Assembly: GCA_016845785.1 (NCBI GenBank)
Contig: JAERSH010000039.1
Location: 1 to 64,000 of the forward strand
Length of the DNA stretch: 64,000 bases
Source: Fidelibacterota bacterium
GTDB taxonomy: Bacteria; Fidelibacterota; Marinisomatia; Marinisomatales; TCS55
Direction of reading: 5' to 3'
A program made the position numbers and the translations under genes. Positions 38,234 to 49,094 of this stretch are shown here, piece by piece; the stretch's first letter is position 1, and every line of letters starts with the position of its first letter. The notes under the pieces were generated by a model. It had not been told where the DNA came from. It saw only the letters and a list, made by a program, of their open reading frames with translations, and searched no databases.

Positions 38234-38680
38234 TTACCTTTGATTACTATCTAAAACAAAAGTGACCGGCCCGTCATTAACCAAGGCCACATCCATCATG
38301 GCACCGAATTTCCCTGATTCCACCGGCACGCCTTTTTCTTTCAGCTTCTCCATAAAATATTCATAGAGGGCATTCCCTTTTTCCGGGGGTGCGGCATGGA
38401 TGAAACTTGGACGCCTTCCTTTTCGCGTATCACCACAGAGGGTGAATTGGCTGATGACCAAGGCAGAGCCGCCTACATCCTGAATGGACAAATTCATTTT
38501 TTCATTCTCATCTTTGAATACACGGAGATGGGCAATTTTATCGGCTAAATAATCTGCGTCTGTTTCTTCATCTGTATCGGTCACCCCCAGCAAGATTACA
38601 AACCCATGGTCAATTTGACCGATTATTTTTTCATCCACTGTCACCGAGCCGGACTTGGCTCGTTGGATCACAGCAATCAA
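38234..38680 (-). CDS. dtd: D-aminoacyl-tRNA deacylase
   Basis: A 148-aa protein of normal family length. It hydrolyses D-amino acids mischarged on tRNA (D-Tyr-tRNA and others). Motifs: '[16 protein letters not shown]', 'ISQFTL' with Thr80, and 'NDGPVT' (GPVT at 137-140), the cross-dimer motif. Its ATG overlaps the dnaE stop by 4 nt, so it is coupled to the polymerase gene. Confidence 0.95.
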   Translation of the reverse strand: MIAVIQRAKSGSVTVDEKIIGQIDHGFVILLGVTDTDEETDADYLADKIAHLRVFKDENEKMNLSIQDVGGSALVISQFTLCGDTRKGRRPSFIHAAPPEKGNALYEYFMEKLKEKGVPVESGKFGAMMDVALVNDGPVTFVLDSNQR

Positions 38681-41600
38681 TCAGACACCCACACGTTTTG
38701 TTTGCCGTAAGTATCCCGCAGTTTTTTTAAGAAAGATGAATGGGCGGACACTTTCACATTGTGGGCGTAGATCCGCTGCTGCTTTCCTCGGTCGGATGTC
38801 ATGTGAAACATCAGTCCGCACCCACCCGCATGATCTTTGGCCATAGTCAGGAGTGCATCCACATCCGTGGGAGACATTTGATTTGGTTCTAATCGTATGT
38901 TCACATTCTTCGAATAAATATCCCGGGCTTTTTCTACAGTCACAATTTCATCGGCGATCAGTTTTAGGTCAGAAAAATCTGTATCATCTGTGGGCTTGCC
39001 GGTGATGAACACCACACTGTCATTTTTGATCAATTCTTTATACTTGGCAAAGGTATCACTAAATGCCAAAATCTCTGCCTGGCCCCCAAGGCAGTCTAGC
39101 TTGAAAAAGGCCATTTGATTATTCTTTCGATCAAAGTGCATTTTTACTTCGGCAACGGCACCCCCAACACGAACCTTTTCGCCATTCCCACCCTTTACTT
39201 TTTCCGTAAAATCGAAATTGGAAAATTCTTCTAAATCTTCTGCATACTTTAACAATGGGTGGCCGGAGAGGTACATGCCCAATACTTCTTTTTCTTTCTC
39301 CAGCAATTGACTTTCAGACCATTCTTCTGCTTTAGACAGTTGCGGCACCATGGACATATCTTGCCCATTGGCACTGCCGCCACCAAATAGGTCCACCTGA
39401 TTTCTGGCTTCATTTTCTTGAATGGTTTGGCCATATTTCAAGGCGGTTTCGATAGCACCATTCTTCTGTGCTCGGTTGCCATCTAGCCCATCCAATGCGC
39501 CGGCCATGTTGAGACTTTCCAGCACTTTTCTATTCACAGCCTTCAAGCTCACATTGGCGGTGAAATCAAATAAAGAATCAAACTGCCCATGTTTGTCTCG
39601 AGCAGCCACAATCTGTTCTAATGCTTTTGTCCCCACATTCTTAATGGCGTTGAGTCCGAATGAAATGGTCTTTTTATCTACAGGACGAAAATTAATGTCG
39701 GATACATTTACATCAGGGGGATCCACCTCAATCTTTAACTTCCGACATTCATTGATTAAAATAACCACACGGTCAATGTTAGACATTTCACTGGTGAGGT
39801 TTGCGCTCATGAATTCCGCCGGATAATGGGTTTTGAGCCAAGCGGTTTGATAGGCCACATAGGCGTAGGCGGTGGAATGACTTTTATTGAAACCGTACTG
39901 GGCAAATTTTTCAATCAATTCATAGATTTCTTTGCCCTTCTTTTTCGGTATGTTGTGCTTTTTCTCTGCGCCATCAACAAACTTCACCTTCAGTTCATCC
40001 ATGAGTGCTTTAATCTTTTTACCCATGGCGCGGCGCATGATATCCGCTTCGGCCAGTGTGAAGCCCGCCACTTCATGAGCAATCTGCATCACCTGTTCCT
40101 GATACACAATAATACCGTATGTCTCTTCTAAGATGGGGGCCATAACAGGATGGGGATATTCGATTTTTTTCTTACCGTGCTTCCGGGCGATAAAGTCATC
40201 AATATTATCCATGGGGCCCGGGCGGTAGAGAGCGTTCATAGCAATCAAATCTTCAATGACGGTGGGTTTGAGCTTTTTTAAGAATTCTCGCATACCAGAG
40301 GATTCAAACTGAAAAACGCCTGTGGTCAATCCTTTCGCAAATAGTTTGTACACATCCGGATCGTCTAAAGGAATTTTTTCAATATTGACCTTTTCACCCC
40401 GTTCTTTCAGGAGCTTCATGGCGTTGTCAATTACAGTAAGATTGCGAAGCCCTAAAAAGTCCAATTTCAGGAGGCCCAATTCCTCCAGCCCCTTCATATC
40501 ATATTGGGATGTTACATCCCCTTGAGGCGAGCGGTAGAGAGGTACATAATCTGTTAAGTCCCCGGGGGCAATGACCACCCCGGCTGCATGGATGGAAGCA
40601 TGGCGGTTCATCCCCTCCAGCACCTTAGAATAATCGATTACTTCCTTAAATTGACCTTCTGCCGCCTCCTTCAGTTCCGGACTCTGAGCCAGTGCTTCTT
40701 CTAATGTTATATTTAATGTGGTGGGGATCATCTTTGCCAAACGATCAATTTCACCAAATGAATATCCCAATACGCGCCCCACATCGCGGACCACCTGTCT
40801 GGCCTTCATTTTACCAAATGTAATAATTTGGGTAACGGAATTTTCACCATATTGATCTTTAATATAATCAATAACCTCACCGCGACGTTCGATACAAAAA
40901 TCGATATCAATATCCGGCATAGAAATACGGTCGGGATTCAGGAATCGTTCAAACAAAAGTTGATGTCGCATGGGGTCAATGGTGGTAATCCCCAATGAAT
41001 AGGAGACCAAACTTCCGGCTGCAGATCCACGTCCCGGCCCTACGGGGATGGCATTGTCTTTTGCGTATTTTACAAAGTCCGCTGTAATGAGGAAGTAACC
41101 TGCAAATCCCATTTTTTGGATTACATTTAATTCATGATCTAATCGGGAATCCAACTCAGGGGTGTAGTCTCCGTATAAATCCTGTACGCCCTGTTTGCAG
41201 AGAATTTTTAAATAATCATCCGGATTGGTGCTGGGGGCATCTTGGGGAATGGGGAAGTTGGGCAAATGGTAATCGCCCATGGGCAGTTCAATATCGATGC
41301 TATCTGCAATCTTCCGTGTGTTCTCAATGGCATTGGGCACATCTTTGAACATTTCAAACATCTGGTCTTGGGTTTTGAAATAGAACTCCGGTGTGGCATA
41401 GCGAAGGCGATTTGGGTCATCGCGGTCTTTACCAGTGCCCAGACAAATATGCACATCGTGGGCTTCCCAATGTTCATGCTTGGCATAATGGGCATCGTTG
41501 GTGCACACCAATGGGAGATCCAATTCAGACGCCAATTTTTTCATATTCTGAATATTTTGGATTTCGTCAGGGATGCCGTGATTCTGGACTTCTAAATAAA

Positions 41601-42117
41601 ATCGATCATCAAAAATTTCAGCGAATCGCAATGCCGCATCTTTGGCGCCGGCCCAATCATCCTTCAGCATCTTTTCAGGGATTTCACCTTTTAAACATCC
41701 GGATAAACAAATGAGGCCTTCGCTATGTTGCTTCAATAATTCAATATCAATTCGGGGACGGTAATAGAATCCTTCCAGATAACCATGGGTGACCAGTTTC
41801 ATAAGATTCTGATACCCTTTATAATTCTGGGCCAAAAGAACAAGGTGGTTATTTCCCCAACCACCATCGGATCGGGGTTTTTTATCAAAGCGGCTACCCA
41901 TGGCCACGTATGTTTCGCATCCAATGATGGGTTTAACGCCTGCTTTTTTTGCGGATTTATAATAAGGAATAACACTAAACATATTCCCGTGCTCTGTGAG
42001 GGCCACTGAATCCATGCCCAAATCATCAATGGTATTCACCAATGTTTGAACCGTTTGGGCCCCGTCTAACAGGCTGTAATCGGAATGATTATGTAAGTGT
42101 ACGAATTCTGATGTCAT
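38677..42117 (-). CDS. dnaE: DNA polymerase III alpha subunit
   Basis: A 1146-aa replicative polymerase, DnaE1 type. It has an N-terminal PHP domain ('[15 protein letters not shown]'), the palm with catalytic acidic motif '[12 protein letters not shown]', '[20 protein letters not shown]', '[11 protein letters not shown]', the finger segment '[29 protein letters not shown]' and a C-terminal OB fold ('[19 protein letters not shown]'). It synthesises DNA within the holoenzyme. The ATG follows a strong palindrome and a gap to prmC, so it probably has its own promoter. Confidence 0.97.
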   Translation of the reverse strand: MTSEFVHLHNHSDYSLLDGAQTVQTLVNTIDDLGMDSVALTEHGNMFSVIPYYKSAKKAGVKPIIGCETYVAMGSRFDKKPRSDGGWGNNHLVLLAQNYKGYQNLMKLVTHGYLEGFYYRPRIDIELLKQHSEGLICLSGCLKGEIPEKMLKDDWAGAKDAALRFAEIFDDRFYLEVQNHGIPDEIQNIQNMKKLASELDLPLVCTNDAHYAKHEHWEAHDVHICLGTGKDRDDPNRLRYATPEFYFKTQDQMFEMFKDVPNAIENTRKIADSIDIELPMGDYHLPNFPIPQDAPSTNPDDYLKILCKQGVQDLYGDYTPELDSRLDHELNVIQKMGFAGYFLITADFVKYAKDNAIPVGPGRGSAAGSLVSYSLGITTIDPMRHQLLFERFLNPDRISMPDIDIDFCIERRGEVIDYIKDQYGENSVTQIITFGKMKARQVVRDVGRVLGYSFGEIDRLAKMIPTTLNITLEEALAQSPELKEAAEGQFKEVIDYSKVLEGMNRHASIHAAGVVIAPGDLTDYVPLYRSPQGDVTSQYDMKGLEELGLLKLDFLGLRNLTVIDNAMKLLKERGEKVNIEKIPLDDPDVYKLFAKGLTTGVFQFESSGMREFLKKLKPTVIEDLIAMNALYRPGPMDNIDDFIARKHGKKKIEYPHPVMAPILEETYGIIVYQEQVMQIAHEVAGFTLAEADIMRRAMGKKIKALMDELKVKFVDGAEKKHNIPKKKGKEIYELIEKFAQYGFNKSHSTAYAYVAYQTAWLKTHYPAEFMSANLTSEMSNIDRVVILINECRKLKIEVDPPDVNVSDINFRPVDKKTISFGLNAIKNVGTKALEQIVAARDKHGQFDSLFDFTANVSLKAVNRKVLESLNMAGALDGLDGNRAQKNGAIETALKYGQTIQENEARNQVDLFGGGSANGQDMSMVPQLSKAEEWSESQLLEKEKEVLGMYLSGHPLLKYAEDLEEFSNFDFTEKVKGGNGEKVRVGGAVAEVKMHFDRKNNQMAFFKLDCLGGQAEILAFSDTFAKYKELIKNDSVVFITGKPTDDTDFSDLKLIADEIVTVEKARDIYSKNVNIRLEPNQMSPTDVDALLTMAKDHAGGCGLMFHMTSDRGKQQRIYAHNVKVSAHSSFLKKLRDTYGKQNVWVSD

Positions 42118-42168
42118 TTAAACTGAAATGGATTAATCATATGAAGCGGTGAAAAATACAGTTTGTTC

Positions 42169-42198
42169 TGTAGAGACACAAAGCATTGTGTCTCTACA
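42169..42198. repeat. Perfect 13-bp palindromic repeat between prmC and dnaE
   Basis: TGTAGAGACACAA (42169-42181) pairs perfectly with TTGTGTCTCTACA (42186-42198) around a 4-nt loop. No T-run follows on the minus strand, so a classic terminator is not supported, though it could stop or stabilise the prmC transcript. The 'GTAGAGAC' palindrome type occurs as dispersed repeats in other genomes. Confidence 0.75.
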
Positions 42199-42203
42199 TC
42201 CAG

Positions 42204-43079
42204 TTAAATTTGAATTTTAAGGACCCGTTCATCGCTATTGAAATCTTGAATTAATTCTAATGAATTGAAACCAGCCTTTTGAAATATATCTTTCACTTTT
42301 CCCGGATGAGAGCCGAGCCCTACCTCCAGAACAATCCATCCGCCGGGATTAATAATGCTCTTCGCTTCTGTGGCAATGCGTTGGTAAAAAGATAGTCCAT
42401 CTTTTTCATCTGTTAGGGCCACCCTTGGTTCGTGCTCCCGCACTTCAACCATGGTTTCATTCATTTCATTTTTAGGAATATACGGCGGATTGGAAACCAT
42501 TAGATCGAATGTACCATCCGGCATGGATGTGAAAAAATCGATTTCCAAAAATTGAATGTGGGACATTTGATTGAATTGGGCATTTTCCTTTGCCACGTTG
42601 AGCGCATCGGCCGATATGTCAATCGCCGTAATGTTCGCATCCGGTTTTTCCCCGGCAATGGCGATGGGGATGCAACCCGATCCTGTACCTATTTCTAAAA
42701 TATTGGGGGACGTCATATTGCCGATGCAATGTAGTGCCACATCCACAAGGCGTTCTGTCTCGGGCCTGGGGATTAAAACATGTGGATTCACTTTTATTTT
42801 ATGCCCGTAAAACTCAGTGGTGCCGGTAATATATTGAAGTGGTTCCCGATCCACTCGGCGTTTGATCCACCCTTTTAATTGGGTTAATTCATTTTGTGAA
42901 ATGGGTTGTTCAAATTGAACGTAGAGGTCAATGCGTTTATAATTCAATACATCGCATAGGAGCCATTCAATCTCCTGTTTTGGGGATTCAAATCCTTTGG
43001 TATGGAAATAATCCTCACCCCATTTGAGGATATCGATCACCCGCCATATTTTATTTTTTGTAGGGGCGGGATTCGACAA
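42204..43079 (-). CDS. prmC: Release factor glutamine N5-methyltransferase
   Basis: A 291-aa protein. It methylates the Gln of the GGQ motif in RF1/RF2. SAM site 'ILEIGTGSGCIPIAI', active-site 'MVSNPPYIPKNEM' (NPPY near 197), and an N-terminal helical domain with 'RVDREPLQYITGTTEFYG'. The start appears to be TTG ('TTG TCG AAT CCC'), 1 nt after the prfA stop; RBS GGCGAA is weak. It sits directly after its substrate gene prfA, the classic arrangement. Confidence 0.95.
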   Translation of the reverse strand: MSNPAPTKNKIWRVIDILKWGEDYFHTKGFESPKQEIEWLLCDVLNYKRIDLYVQFEQPISQNELTQLKGWIKRRVDREPLQYITGTTEFYGHKIKVNPHVLIPRPETERLVDVALHCIGNMTSPNILEIGTGSGCIPIAIAGEKPDANITAIDISADALNVAKENAQFNQMSHIQFLEIDFFTSMPDGTFDLMVSNPPYIPKNEMNETMVEVREHEPRVALTDEKDGLSFYQRIATEAKSIINPGGWIVLEVGLGSHPGKVKDIFQKAGFNSLELIQDFNSDERVLKIQI

Positions 43080-43080
43080 T

Positions 43081-44148
43081 TTATTCGCCCACAGATGCCA
43101 ATTGGGCCTGCTGATCAGCCAATTTCAAATTTTCAATAATGTCGGCAATGTCCCCATCCATCACACCTTCAAGATTATACGCGGTGAAATTGATGCGGTG
43201 ATCTGTAATGCGTCCTTGGGGAAAATTGTATGTTCGGATTTTAGCAGAACGATCACCGGTGGAGACCATATCCCGCCTTGCCGCCGCCCGTTCTTTTGCT
43301 AATTTTTCTTGCTCGGCTGCCAGTAATCGGGATCGTAATACTTTCAGGGCCGCTGCTTTATTCTTATGCTGGGATGTCTCATCCTGACAGGTGACCACCA
43401 ATCCAGTGGGAATGTGGGTAATACGGATGGCCGATTCAGTTTTATTTACATGCTGGCCGCCTGCACCACTGGCACGATAGGTGTCGATTTTTAAATCTGC
43501 ATCTACCACTTCCACATCCGCTTCTTCTGCTTCCGGCAAGACGGCTACTGTTGCGGCTGATGTATGAACGCGGCCACTGGTTTCAGTCTTGGGCACCCGT
43601 TGAACGCGATGCACACCACTTTCAAATTTCAGCAATCCATAGACACTTTCACCTTTCACGGAGAAGATGATTTCCTTGAAACCGCCGATGCCAATGGCAT
43701 TGGATTCCATCACTTCATATTTCAATCCATTCCGTTCTGCAAATCGGGAATACATTCGGAATAAGTCCGCTGCAAATAGTGCTGCCTCATCACCGCCAGT
43801 GCCGGCACGGATTTCTAAAATAGTGTTTTTATCGTCCGTTGGGTCATGGGGTAACAGTAAAACCTTTAATTCTTCTTCTTGGGACCGGAGTGCTTCTTGT
43901 AATTCTTCAATCTCTGCTTGGGCAATATCTTTCAGCTCTTCATCGTCACCTGCCAGAATTTCATTATCATCATCAATTTGTGTTTGAATGGATATATATT
44001 CTTTAGATTTTTCAACAATGGGACCCAACCGGCGATGCTCCTTAGCCACTTCGGTATATCGGTTTTGATCATTCATCAACTCCGGATCCAACATCTGGGT
44101 TTCCAATGATTCAAAATGAACAATGATTTCTTTAAGCTTATCAATCAT
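43081..44148 (-). CDS. prfA: Peptide chain release factor 1
   Basis: A 355-aa protein that terminates translation at UAA/UAG. The anticodon-like tripeptide is PKT in '[22 protein letters not shown]' (PxT type, so RF1, not RF2) and the GGQ in '[17 protein letters not shown]' near 230. It overlaps the end of the DUF1385 gene by 4 nt and runs directly into prmC. Confidence 0.97.
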   Translation of the reverse strand: MIDKLKEIIVHFESLETQMLDPELMNDQNRYTEVAKEHRRLGPIVEKSKEYISIQTQIDDDNEILAGDDEELKDIAQAEIEELQEALRSQEEELKVLLLPHDPTDDKNTILEIRAGTGGDEAALFAADLFRMYSRFAERNGLKYEVMESNAIGIGGFKEIIFSVKGESVYGLLKFESGVHRVQRVPKTETSGRVHTSAATVAVLPEAEEADVEVVDADLKIDTYRASGAGGQHVNKTESAIRITHIPTGLVVTCQDETSQHKNKAAALKVLRSRLLAAEQEKLAKERAAARRDMVSTGDRSAKIRTYNFPQGRITDHRINFTAYNLEGVMDGDIADIIENLKLADQQAQLASVGE

Positions 44149-45083
44149 CCGATGGCTTCTGCTACATACTCTTTACCGGTCATTTCTTCATACTGATCAC
44201 CAAATGCCTCTTTTAACGCCGTGATGGCCACTTCTACCATTTCGTCTTCCGGTTTTTTTGTGGTGATATTTTGAAGCCAAAGTCCTGGTGCTCTTAGGAT
44301 TCGAAAAATGAGACTGTCTCCCTTTCGGGCCGTGATTTTAATCACTTCATATGACACGCCCGCAACCAAGGGCATCATGGGCAAGTGCACCATCAATCTC
44401 ACGGGTAAACTGATATGGCCCGTTATGGACATAACTACGGTGTCGATGATAGAAAAAACAATAATGGCGGACAGAAGCACAATAAACATAAAACTTGTAC
44501 CACAGCGCGGATGCTGGGTCGGGAATGATTGGGCATTGTCTACAGCAATATCTTTTCCTGATTCAAAATTGTAAACCACACGGTGTTCTGCCCCATGGTA
44601 TTGAAAAAGACGTTTTACATCTTTCATCATAGAAATGAGCAATAAATATAAAATGAAGAATGTGATCCGAAAACCACCGGACACCATATTAAAAGCAACC
44701 GCTTCACGCTCCACATCTAACATTCTTGTGGTAATCCACATGGGCGCAATCATGAACAATGTAATGGCCAAACCGATGGCAAAAACTGTCGATAAAAACT
44801 CCATGATTGGATTTGGCTTTTTGTCCTTCTCTTCTGGCATGGCAATATCTGCAGACCAATTAAGTGTGGCCATTCCCATTTTCATGGCTTCAAAAAGTCC
44901 TGCCATTCCTCTAAATATGGGTTTATTCCATAGATTGGAACGTTCTGTGATGGATTTAAAATCATGACGATCTACGTGTACTTTGCCTTCCGGATCGCGG
45001 ACAGCGGTGGCATAAGCACCGGGCACACGCATCATCACCCCTTCAATCACAGCCTGTCCACCAACTAGGATGGTGGGCTTCAT
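44145..45083 (-). CDS. DUF1385 membrane protein
   Basis: From the ATG at 45083 this is 312 aa, starting '[19 protein letters not shown]', the usual N-terminus of DUF1385; an ATG at 45110 is inside the rpmE terminator U-run. It has about four hydrophobic helices and conserved blocks '[14 protein letters not shown]', '[13 protein letters not shown]' and '[11 protein letters not shown]'. The family is a widespread membrane metalloprotein-like group of unknown function (His and Cys in these blocks suggest metal binding) and is commonly linked to rpmE and prfA, as here. Confidence 0.88.
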   Translation of the reverse strand: MKPTILVGGQAVIEGVMMRVPGAYATAVRDPEGKVHVDRHDFKSITERSNLWNKPIFRGMAGLFEAMKMGMATLNWSADIAMPEEKDKKPNPIMEFLSTVFAIGLAITLFMIAPMWITTRMLDVEREAVAFNMVSGGFRITFFILYLLLISMMKDVKRLFQYHGAEHRVVYNFESGKDIAVDNAQSFPTQHPRCGTSFMFIVLLSAIIVFSIIDTVVMSITGHISLPVRLMVHLPMMPLVAGVSYEVIKITARKGDSLIFRILRAPGLWLQNITTKKPEDEMVEVAITALKEAFGDQYEEMTGKEYVAEAIG

Positions 45084-45110
45084 AATGGATAAAAGTATGG
45101 TTTTAATCAT

Positions 45111-45153
45111 AAAAAAAATGGCTCCGGGCTGGATGTACCTATCCCGAAGCCAT
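45111..45153 (-). terminator. Rho-independent terminator after rpmE
   Basis: In minus-strand sense, ATGGCTTCGGG pairs with CCCGGAGCCAT (one G-T pair) around a 14-nt loop and is followed by eight T's (45111-45118). It begins 18 nt after the rpmE stop and closes the rho-to-rpmE operon. Confidence 0.85.
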
Positions 45154-45170
45154 TCCTATTTTTGTTCGTG

Positions 45171-45377
45171 TTACTGGTTTGCTTTGCCGTATTTCTTCTT
45201 AAACTGCTCGATCCGTCCAGCCGTATCAACCAGTTTTTGTTTTCCTGTATAAAATGGATGGCACTCAGAACAGATTTCAATCCGCTGATCACCCATGGTG
45301 CTATACACTTGAAATGTATGGCCACAGGAACATACAACATTGCCCAGTTTATAATCTGGATGCGTATTTGCTTTCAT
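45171..45377 (-). CDS. rpmE: 50S ribosomal protein L31, zinc-binding form
   Basis: A 68-aa ribosomal protein with the Cys set of the C+ form (C16, C18, C36, C39: 'CSCG' and '[10 protein letters not shown]'), which binds zinc. 'MKANTHPDY' is the standard start, with RBS AAGGAAG upstream. It is the last gene before the terminator and follows the aminotransferase by 20 nt. Confidence 0.97.
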   Translation of the reverse strand: MKANTHPDYKLGNVVCSCGHTFQVYSTMGDQRIEICSECHPFYTGKQKLVDTAGRIEQFKKKYGKANQ

Positions 45378-45397
45378 TGCTTACTTCCTTATAATAC

Positions 45398-46597
45398 TCA
45401 ATTTAATTGTTCTAAAACTTTTTTCACGCGATTAATTCCTTCGCGTATGATTTCACTCCCCACGGGATATGAAAATCGAATATGTCCCGGCGCACCAAAC
45501 CCATCTCCCGGAACAGTCACTACTTTTGCCTCATTCAAAAAGACATCGGCCAAATCAAATGAATCTTTAATTTCTTCACCGCGAAATGATTTCCCGATAT
45601 AAGGTGAAAAATCCGGGAATGCATAGAATGCACCGCCAGGCATATCACAAGAGACACCCGGAATGTCATTCAGCAATTCAACCATTAAATTCCGTCGTTC
45701 TTTAAATTTGTCCCGCATCATTTCTACCGCAGATTGATCGCCGGTTAACGCTTCTACAGAAGCGGCCTGGCTGATTGAATTTGCACATGATGTGGCTTGC
45801 CCTTGGATTTTACTCATGGCTTGGATAATGGCTTTTTCACCGAATGCGTACCCAATCCGCCATCCTGTCATTGAATAGGTTTTTGACATACTCATACAGG
45901 TAATCACATTGGCGCCAATATGATGATCTTGATTCAGTTTTTCAGCGCTGGTGAATTCACCATCAAAAACCAAACGCTCATAACATTCATCAGCAATAAC
46001 CACCCATCCGTTTTCTTTGGCTAATCCCAAAATATTTATTATCGTTTCATCAGACCACACACTGCCTGTTGGGTTTGACGGGGAATTAATGATAATTCCT
46101 TTAACACGATCAGATATTTTGGATTGAATATCTTGGATGGCGGGCTCAAAGTTCTGTTTCGCGTCTGTATCAATCAGTACCGGTGTCGCATCTGAAAGTG
46201 TGACGAATTCAGGAAAGGAGACCCAGTATGGATTGAAGATTAATACTTCATCCCCACTTTGAAATAACGCCTGACAAATGAGGTAGAGGCTCTGCTTCTC
46301 ACCATTTGAAATCAATACTTGATCGGGCGCAATAACAAGATCATTTTCTCGTTTTACTTTTTCACAAACCGCTACTCTTAATTCAATGGTACCTGCACCA
46401 GCTGTATACTTGGTTTGTCCATTATCCATGGCTGCTTTTGCCGCATTACGAATATTTTCCGGCGTATTAAAATCCGGTTGGCCCGCGCTAAAGTTTATCA
46501 CATCCACACCCTGTGCGCGCAATTCTGCAGCGCGAGAGGTCATTTCGAGCGTAAAGGATGGTTTCACGCGGTGGACGCGATCGGCAAAAGATGTCAT
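45398..46597 (-). CDS. Class I/II aminotransferase, aspartate aminotransferase-like
   Basis: A 399-aa PLP enzyme. Sub-family I-gamma features: 'VINFSAGQPDFNTPENI', 'TKYTAGAGTIELR', 'NSPSNPTGSVWS', the PLP lysine in 'MSMSKTYSMTGWRIGYA' near residue 237 and 'IRFSYPVG'. Enzymes of this group are aspartate (and often prephenate) aminotransferases. Its start is 11 nt after the Cas6-like gene stop. Substrate range is inferred from the family. Confidence 0.92.
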   Translation of the reverse strand: MTSFADRVHRVKPSFTLEMTSRAAELRAQGVDVINFSAGQPDFNTPENIRNAAKAAMDNGQTKYTAGAGTIELRVAVCEKVKRENDLVIAPDQVLISNGEKQSLYLICQALFQSGDEVLIFNPYWVSFPEFVTLSDATPVLIDTDAKQNFEPAIQDIQSKISDRVKGIIINSPSNPTGSVWSDETIINILGLAKENGWVVIADECYERLVFDGEFTSAEKLNQDHHIGANVITCMSMSKTYSMTGWRIGYAFGEKAIIQAMSKIQGQATSCANSISQAASVEALTGDQSAVEMMRDKFKERRNLMVELLNDIPGVSCDMPGGAFYAFPDFSPYIGKSFRGEEIKDSFDLADVFLNEAKVVTVPGDGFGAPGHIRFSYPVGSEIIREGINRVKKVLEQLN

Positions 46598-46608
46598 ATT
46601 GAAATCAG

Positions 46609-47670
46609 CTAAATACTGTGCTGTTTTTTATGATACTTTTCTGAATTGAAGTTCACTTCACCTTCAGAAGATTTCTTTGCAGATTTTTTCCCTTTGCCCC
46701 GTTTTTTTGGTTTTGTTGGCGCAGGGTCTGCCTTAGAAACATTTGTTTCATATAAAGCGTCATCTTCTTCAATGTCAAACTCTTCAGAGAGCACTTTTTT
46801 GCTTCGTCGCGGTCTGTCTTTAGCCGCAGGCTGTGATGGTGGTGTTTCTCCGGGGACTTTCTTCGGTCTCGGTACTCTTTCCACATCAATCTCTTGCAAG
46901 TCCGATTCTGCAACCGTCGCTTCTTCCGGCTCATCTTTAACGGCCTGTGCTTCTAACTCTTGCAGATCGCCTTCATTGAATGAAAACATTTCAGGGTTGA
47001 AAAGCCCAAACATTGTACCATATCCGCGGGTAATGCCGTTCCCAATCCCTAAATAATTTGGGAGTAAGAAGTTTGCACGGAATTCGCCATTGAATGCACC
47101 CCAGTTATTTTCATCAACCGGTCTGGGAAAAAGGGAGGAAAGGGTTACTTTTGTAAAAATATTTTCCTCTAACTCCATGCCCATTTCTCTGGCCATAAAT
47201 ACAATATTCTGTCCGAGGAGTCTGTTGAGGAAATTCACCCGATCCACGTTATTCAAAAATCGATAGCGATATCCAGTGGTCTGATTCAATGCCACCCATG
47301 GGGTAACGAATCGATAACGAATCAGTTTGGTCATGGGTTGGAATCGATCCGTTTGCTCATCCACTTCAGAATCCAACACCTGAAAAGTGATGTTGCCAAA
47401 ATCAAGGAAATCCATTTTGGATACCATTGATTTAATAGGATCTACCCCTTCACCGATACCAACGATATAGATCTGTTCATTAAGAATCTTTACCTGCACA
47501 CGCGGATAAAGAAATTGCTGCCGATAGGAACCGTCCAACATGGGTACGATTTCCTCGTCGGGAAATTGCCGCATCAGTACACCTTTGACCTGATATGGCG
47601 TCTTACGGACTGGTTTATCCGTAAAAATACGTACAGTTATTGTACGTACTTCTGGGTACTTAGAACTCAT
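46609..47670 (-). CDS. Cas6-like (RAMP-fold) protein without CRISPR context
   Basis: A 353-aa protein. Residues 8-220 resemble the Cas6/Cas6b endoribonuclease layout: an N-terminal ferredoxin-like strand ('ITVRIFTDKP'), 'YPRVQVK' (55-61), 'IVGIGEG' (69-75), 'YRFVTPWVALNQ' (119-130) and the Gly-rich loop 'LGIGNGITRGYGTM' (207-220). I recall this pattern from Cas6b proteins; no search could be run. The His usually found before the 'YP(L/R)VQYK' strand is not evident (here 'LDGSYRQQF'), so cleavage activity may be lost. After 230 comes an acidic then Lys-rich low-complexity tail ('KPKKRGKGKKSAKK'), likely nucleic-acid binding. No CRISPR array or cas gene is present. It lies between rho and the aminotransferase. 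Confidence 0.5.
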   Translation of the reverse strand: MSSKYPEVRTITVRIFTDKPVRKTPYQVKGVLMRQFPDEEIVPMLDGSYRQQFLYPRVQVKILNEQIYIVGIGEGVDPIKSMVSKMDFLDFGNITFQVLDSEVDEQTDRFQPMTKLIRYRFVTPWVALNQTTGYRYRFLNNVDRVNFLNRLLGQNIVFMAREMGMELEENIFTKVTLSSLFPRPVDENNWGAFNGEFRANFLLPNYLGIGNGITRGYGTMFGLFNPEMFSFNEGDLQELEAQAVKDEPEEATVAESDLQEIDVERVPRPKKVPGETPPSQPAAKDRPRRSKKVLSEEFDIEEDDALYETNVSKADPAPTKPKKRGKGKKSAKKSSEGEVNFNSEKYHKKQHSI

Positions 47671-47725
47671 TTACATGCCTCCATAGTTGCTACACCTATA
47701 GTAAAATAGAGGGTAGAATTTAATT

Positions 47726-48973
47726 TTACTGGCTCATAGTTTCCATAAATTCTTCATTGGTCTTCGTTCGGCGCATTCTGTCCTGAATGAACTCCATTGC
47801 CTCTATTACATTCATTTCATTAAGTAATTTTCTTAAAATCCACATTCTTGCCAATACCTTCTTATCTAGCAATAATTCTTCTTTTCTTGTACCTGAGCGG
47901 ATCAAGTCGAATGATGGGAATACACGGCGGTCGCTTAATCGGCGATCTAAGACCAGTTCCATATTACCTGTCCCTTTGAATTCTTCAAAAATAACTTCAT
48001 CCATTCGGCTGCCTGTATCGATCAACGCAGTGGCGATAATGGTGAGACTGCCACTTTCTTCTGTGTTTCGAGCCGCTCCAAAGAATTGCTTCGGCTTTTT
48101 CAATGCATTTGCATCCACACCACCAGATAAAATTTTACCACTATGAGGGATGACCGCATTGTGGGCACGTCCCAACCGCGTAATACTATCCAGCAGGATG
48201 ACCACATCATCGCCAAACTCAACCATTCGCCTTGCCTTTTGAATTACCATTTCGGCCACAGCAACGTGACGTTCTGGCGGTTCATCGAAAGTGGAGCTAA
48301 TCACCTCAGCATCCACATGACGTTTCATATCTGTTACTTCTTCCGGACGTTCATCGATTAACAAAATGATCATCTTGACATCGGGATGATTTTTGGTAAT
48401 GGCATTCGCCACTTTTTGCATGAGAACAGTTTTACCCGTTTTGGGTTGGGCGACGATGAGTCCCCTTTGTCCCATGCCCACCGGAGAAATAAAATCCATA
48501 ATTCGGGTGGAAAGATCTTTTGGGTTCACTTCCAAATTGAATTTTTCTTCCGGATATAATGGCGTCAAATTATCAAATAGGATGGCCCGTTTCAATTCAG
48601 ATGGATCTTGCCCATTTACCTGATCGACTTTTAATAAAGCGTAGAATCGTTCTTTTGATTTGGGTGGTCGAATTTGCCCTGCCACTTCATGGCCGGTTCG
48701 CAATCCAAATCGTTTAATTTGGGATGGACTTACATAAATATCATCGGGGCCGGGTAGATAGTTAAAATCTGGACTACGGAGAAATCCATATCCTTCATTT
48801 AATACTTCCAGGACACCGCGGGCAGTTACACCACCATCTTTTTCAGTTTGTGCTTCAAGGATTTTGACAATCAATTCCTGCTTGTTCAATCCTGAATACC
48901 CTTCGATATTCAATTTGCCAGCAAGATCGGCCAACTCCTTGATCTTTAGTTTTTGTAGTTCATTAACATTCAT
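47726..48973 (-). CDS. rho: Transcription termination factor Rho
   Basis: A 415-aa RNA-dependent ATPase helicase that ends transcription. It has the N-terminal helix bundle ('[18 protein letters not shown]'), the RNA-binding cold-shock-like domain ('[34 protein letters not shown]'), Walker A 'QPKTGKT' (176-182), Walker B '[12 protein letters not shown]' and the R-loop '[20 protein letters not shown]'. It is first in a minus-strand operon with the Cas6-like protein, the aminotransferase and rpmE. The 121-nt gap upstream probably carries its promoter, but I cannot place it firmly. Confidence 0.97.
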   Translation of the reverse strand: MNVNELQKLKIKELADLAGKLNIEGYSGLNKQELIVKILEAQTEKDGGVTARGVLEVLNEGYGFLRSPDFNYLPGPDDIYVSPSQIKRFGLRTGHEVAGQIRPPKSKERFYALLKVDQVNGQDPSELKRAILFDNLTPLYPEEKFNLEVNPKDLSTRIMDFISPVGMGQRGLIVAQPKTGKTVLMQKVANAITKNHPDVKMIILLIDERPEEVTDMKRHVDAEVISSTFDEPPERHVAVAEMVIQKARRMVEFGDDVVILLDSITRLGRAHNAVIPHSGKILSGGVDANALKKPKQFFGAARNTEESGSLTIIATALIDTGSRMDEVIFEEFKGTGNMELVLDRRLSDRRVFPSFDLIRSGTRKEELLLDKKVLARMWILRKLLNEMNVIEAMEFIQDRMRRTKTNEEFMETMSQ

Positions 48974-49094
48974 ATAGAAATAACCTTCTGTAAATGATTA
49001 AAAATTTTGTGTTTGAAATTTTTTGGGGAATTGCCTTGTGGGGGCTATAAATAAAGCACTATATGCAAAGCAACTAGTGGGATATTACAGTATT

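Noticed and set aside
48974-49094. A sigma-70-like promoter upstream of rho
   Set aside because: A TTGCTT and AT-rich block are present, but spacing and consensus are too uncertain in this AT-rich gap to report a site.
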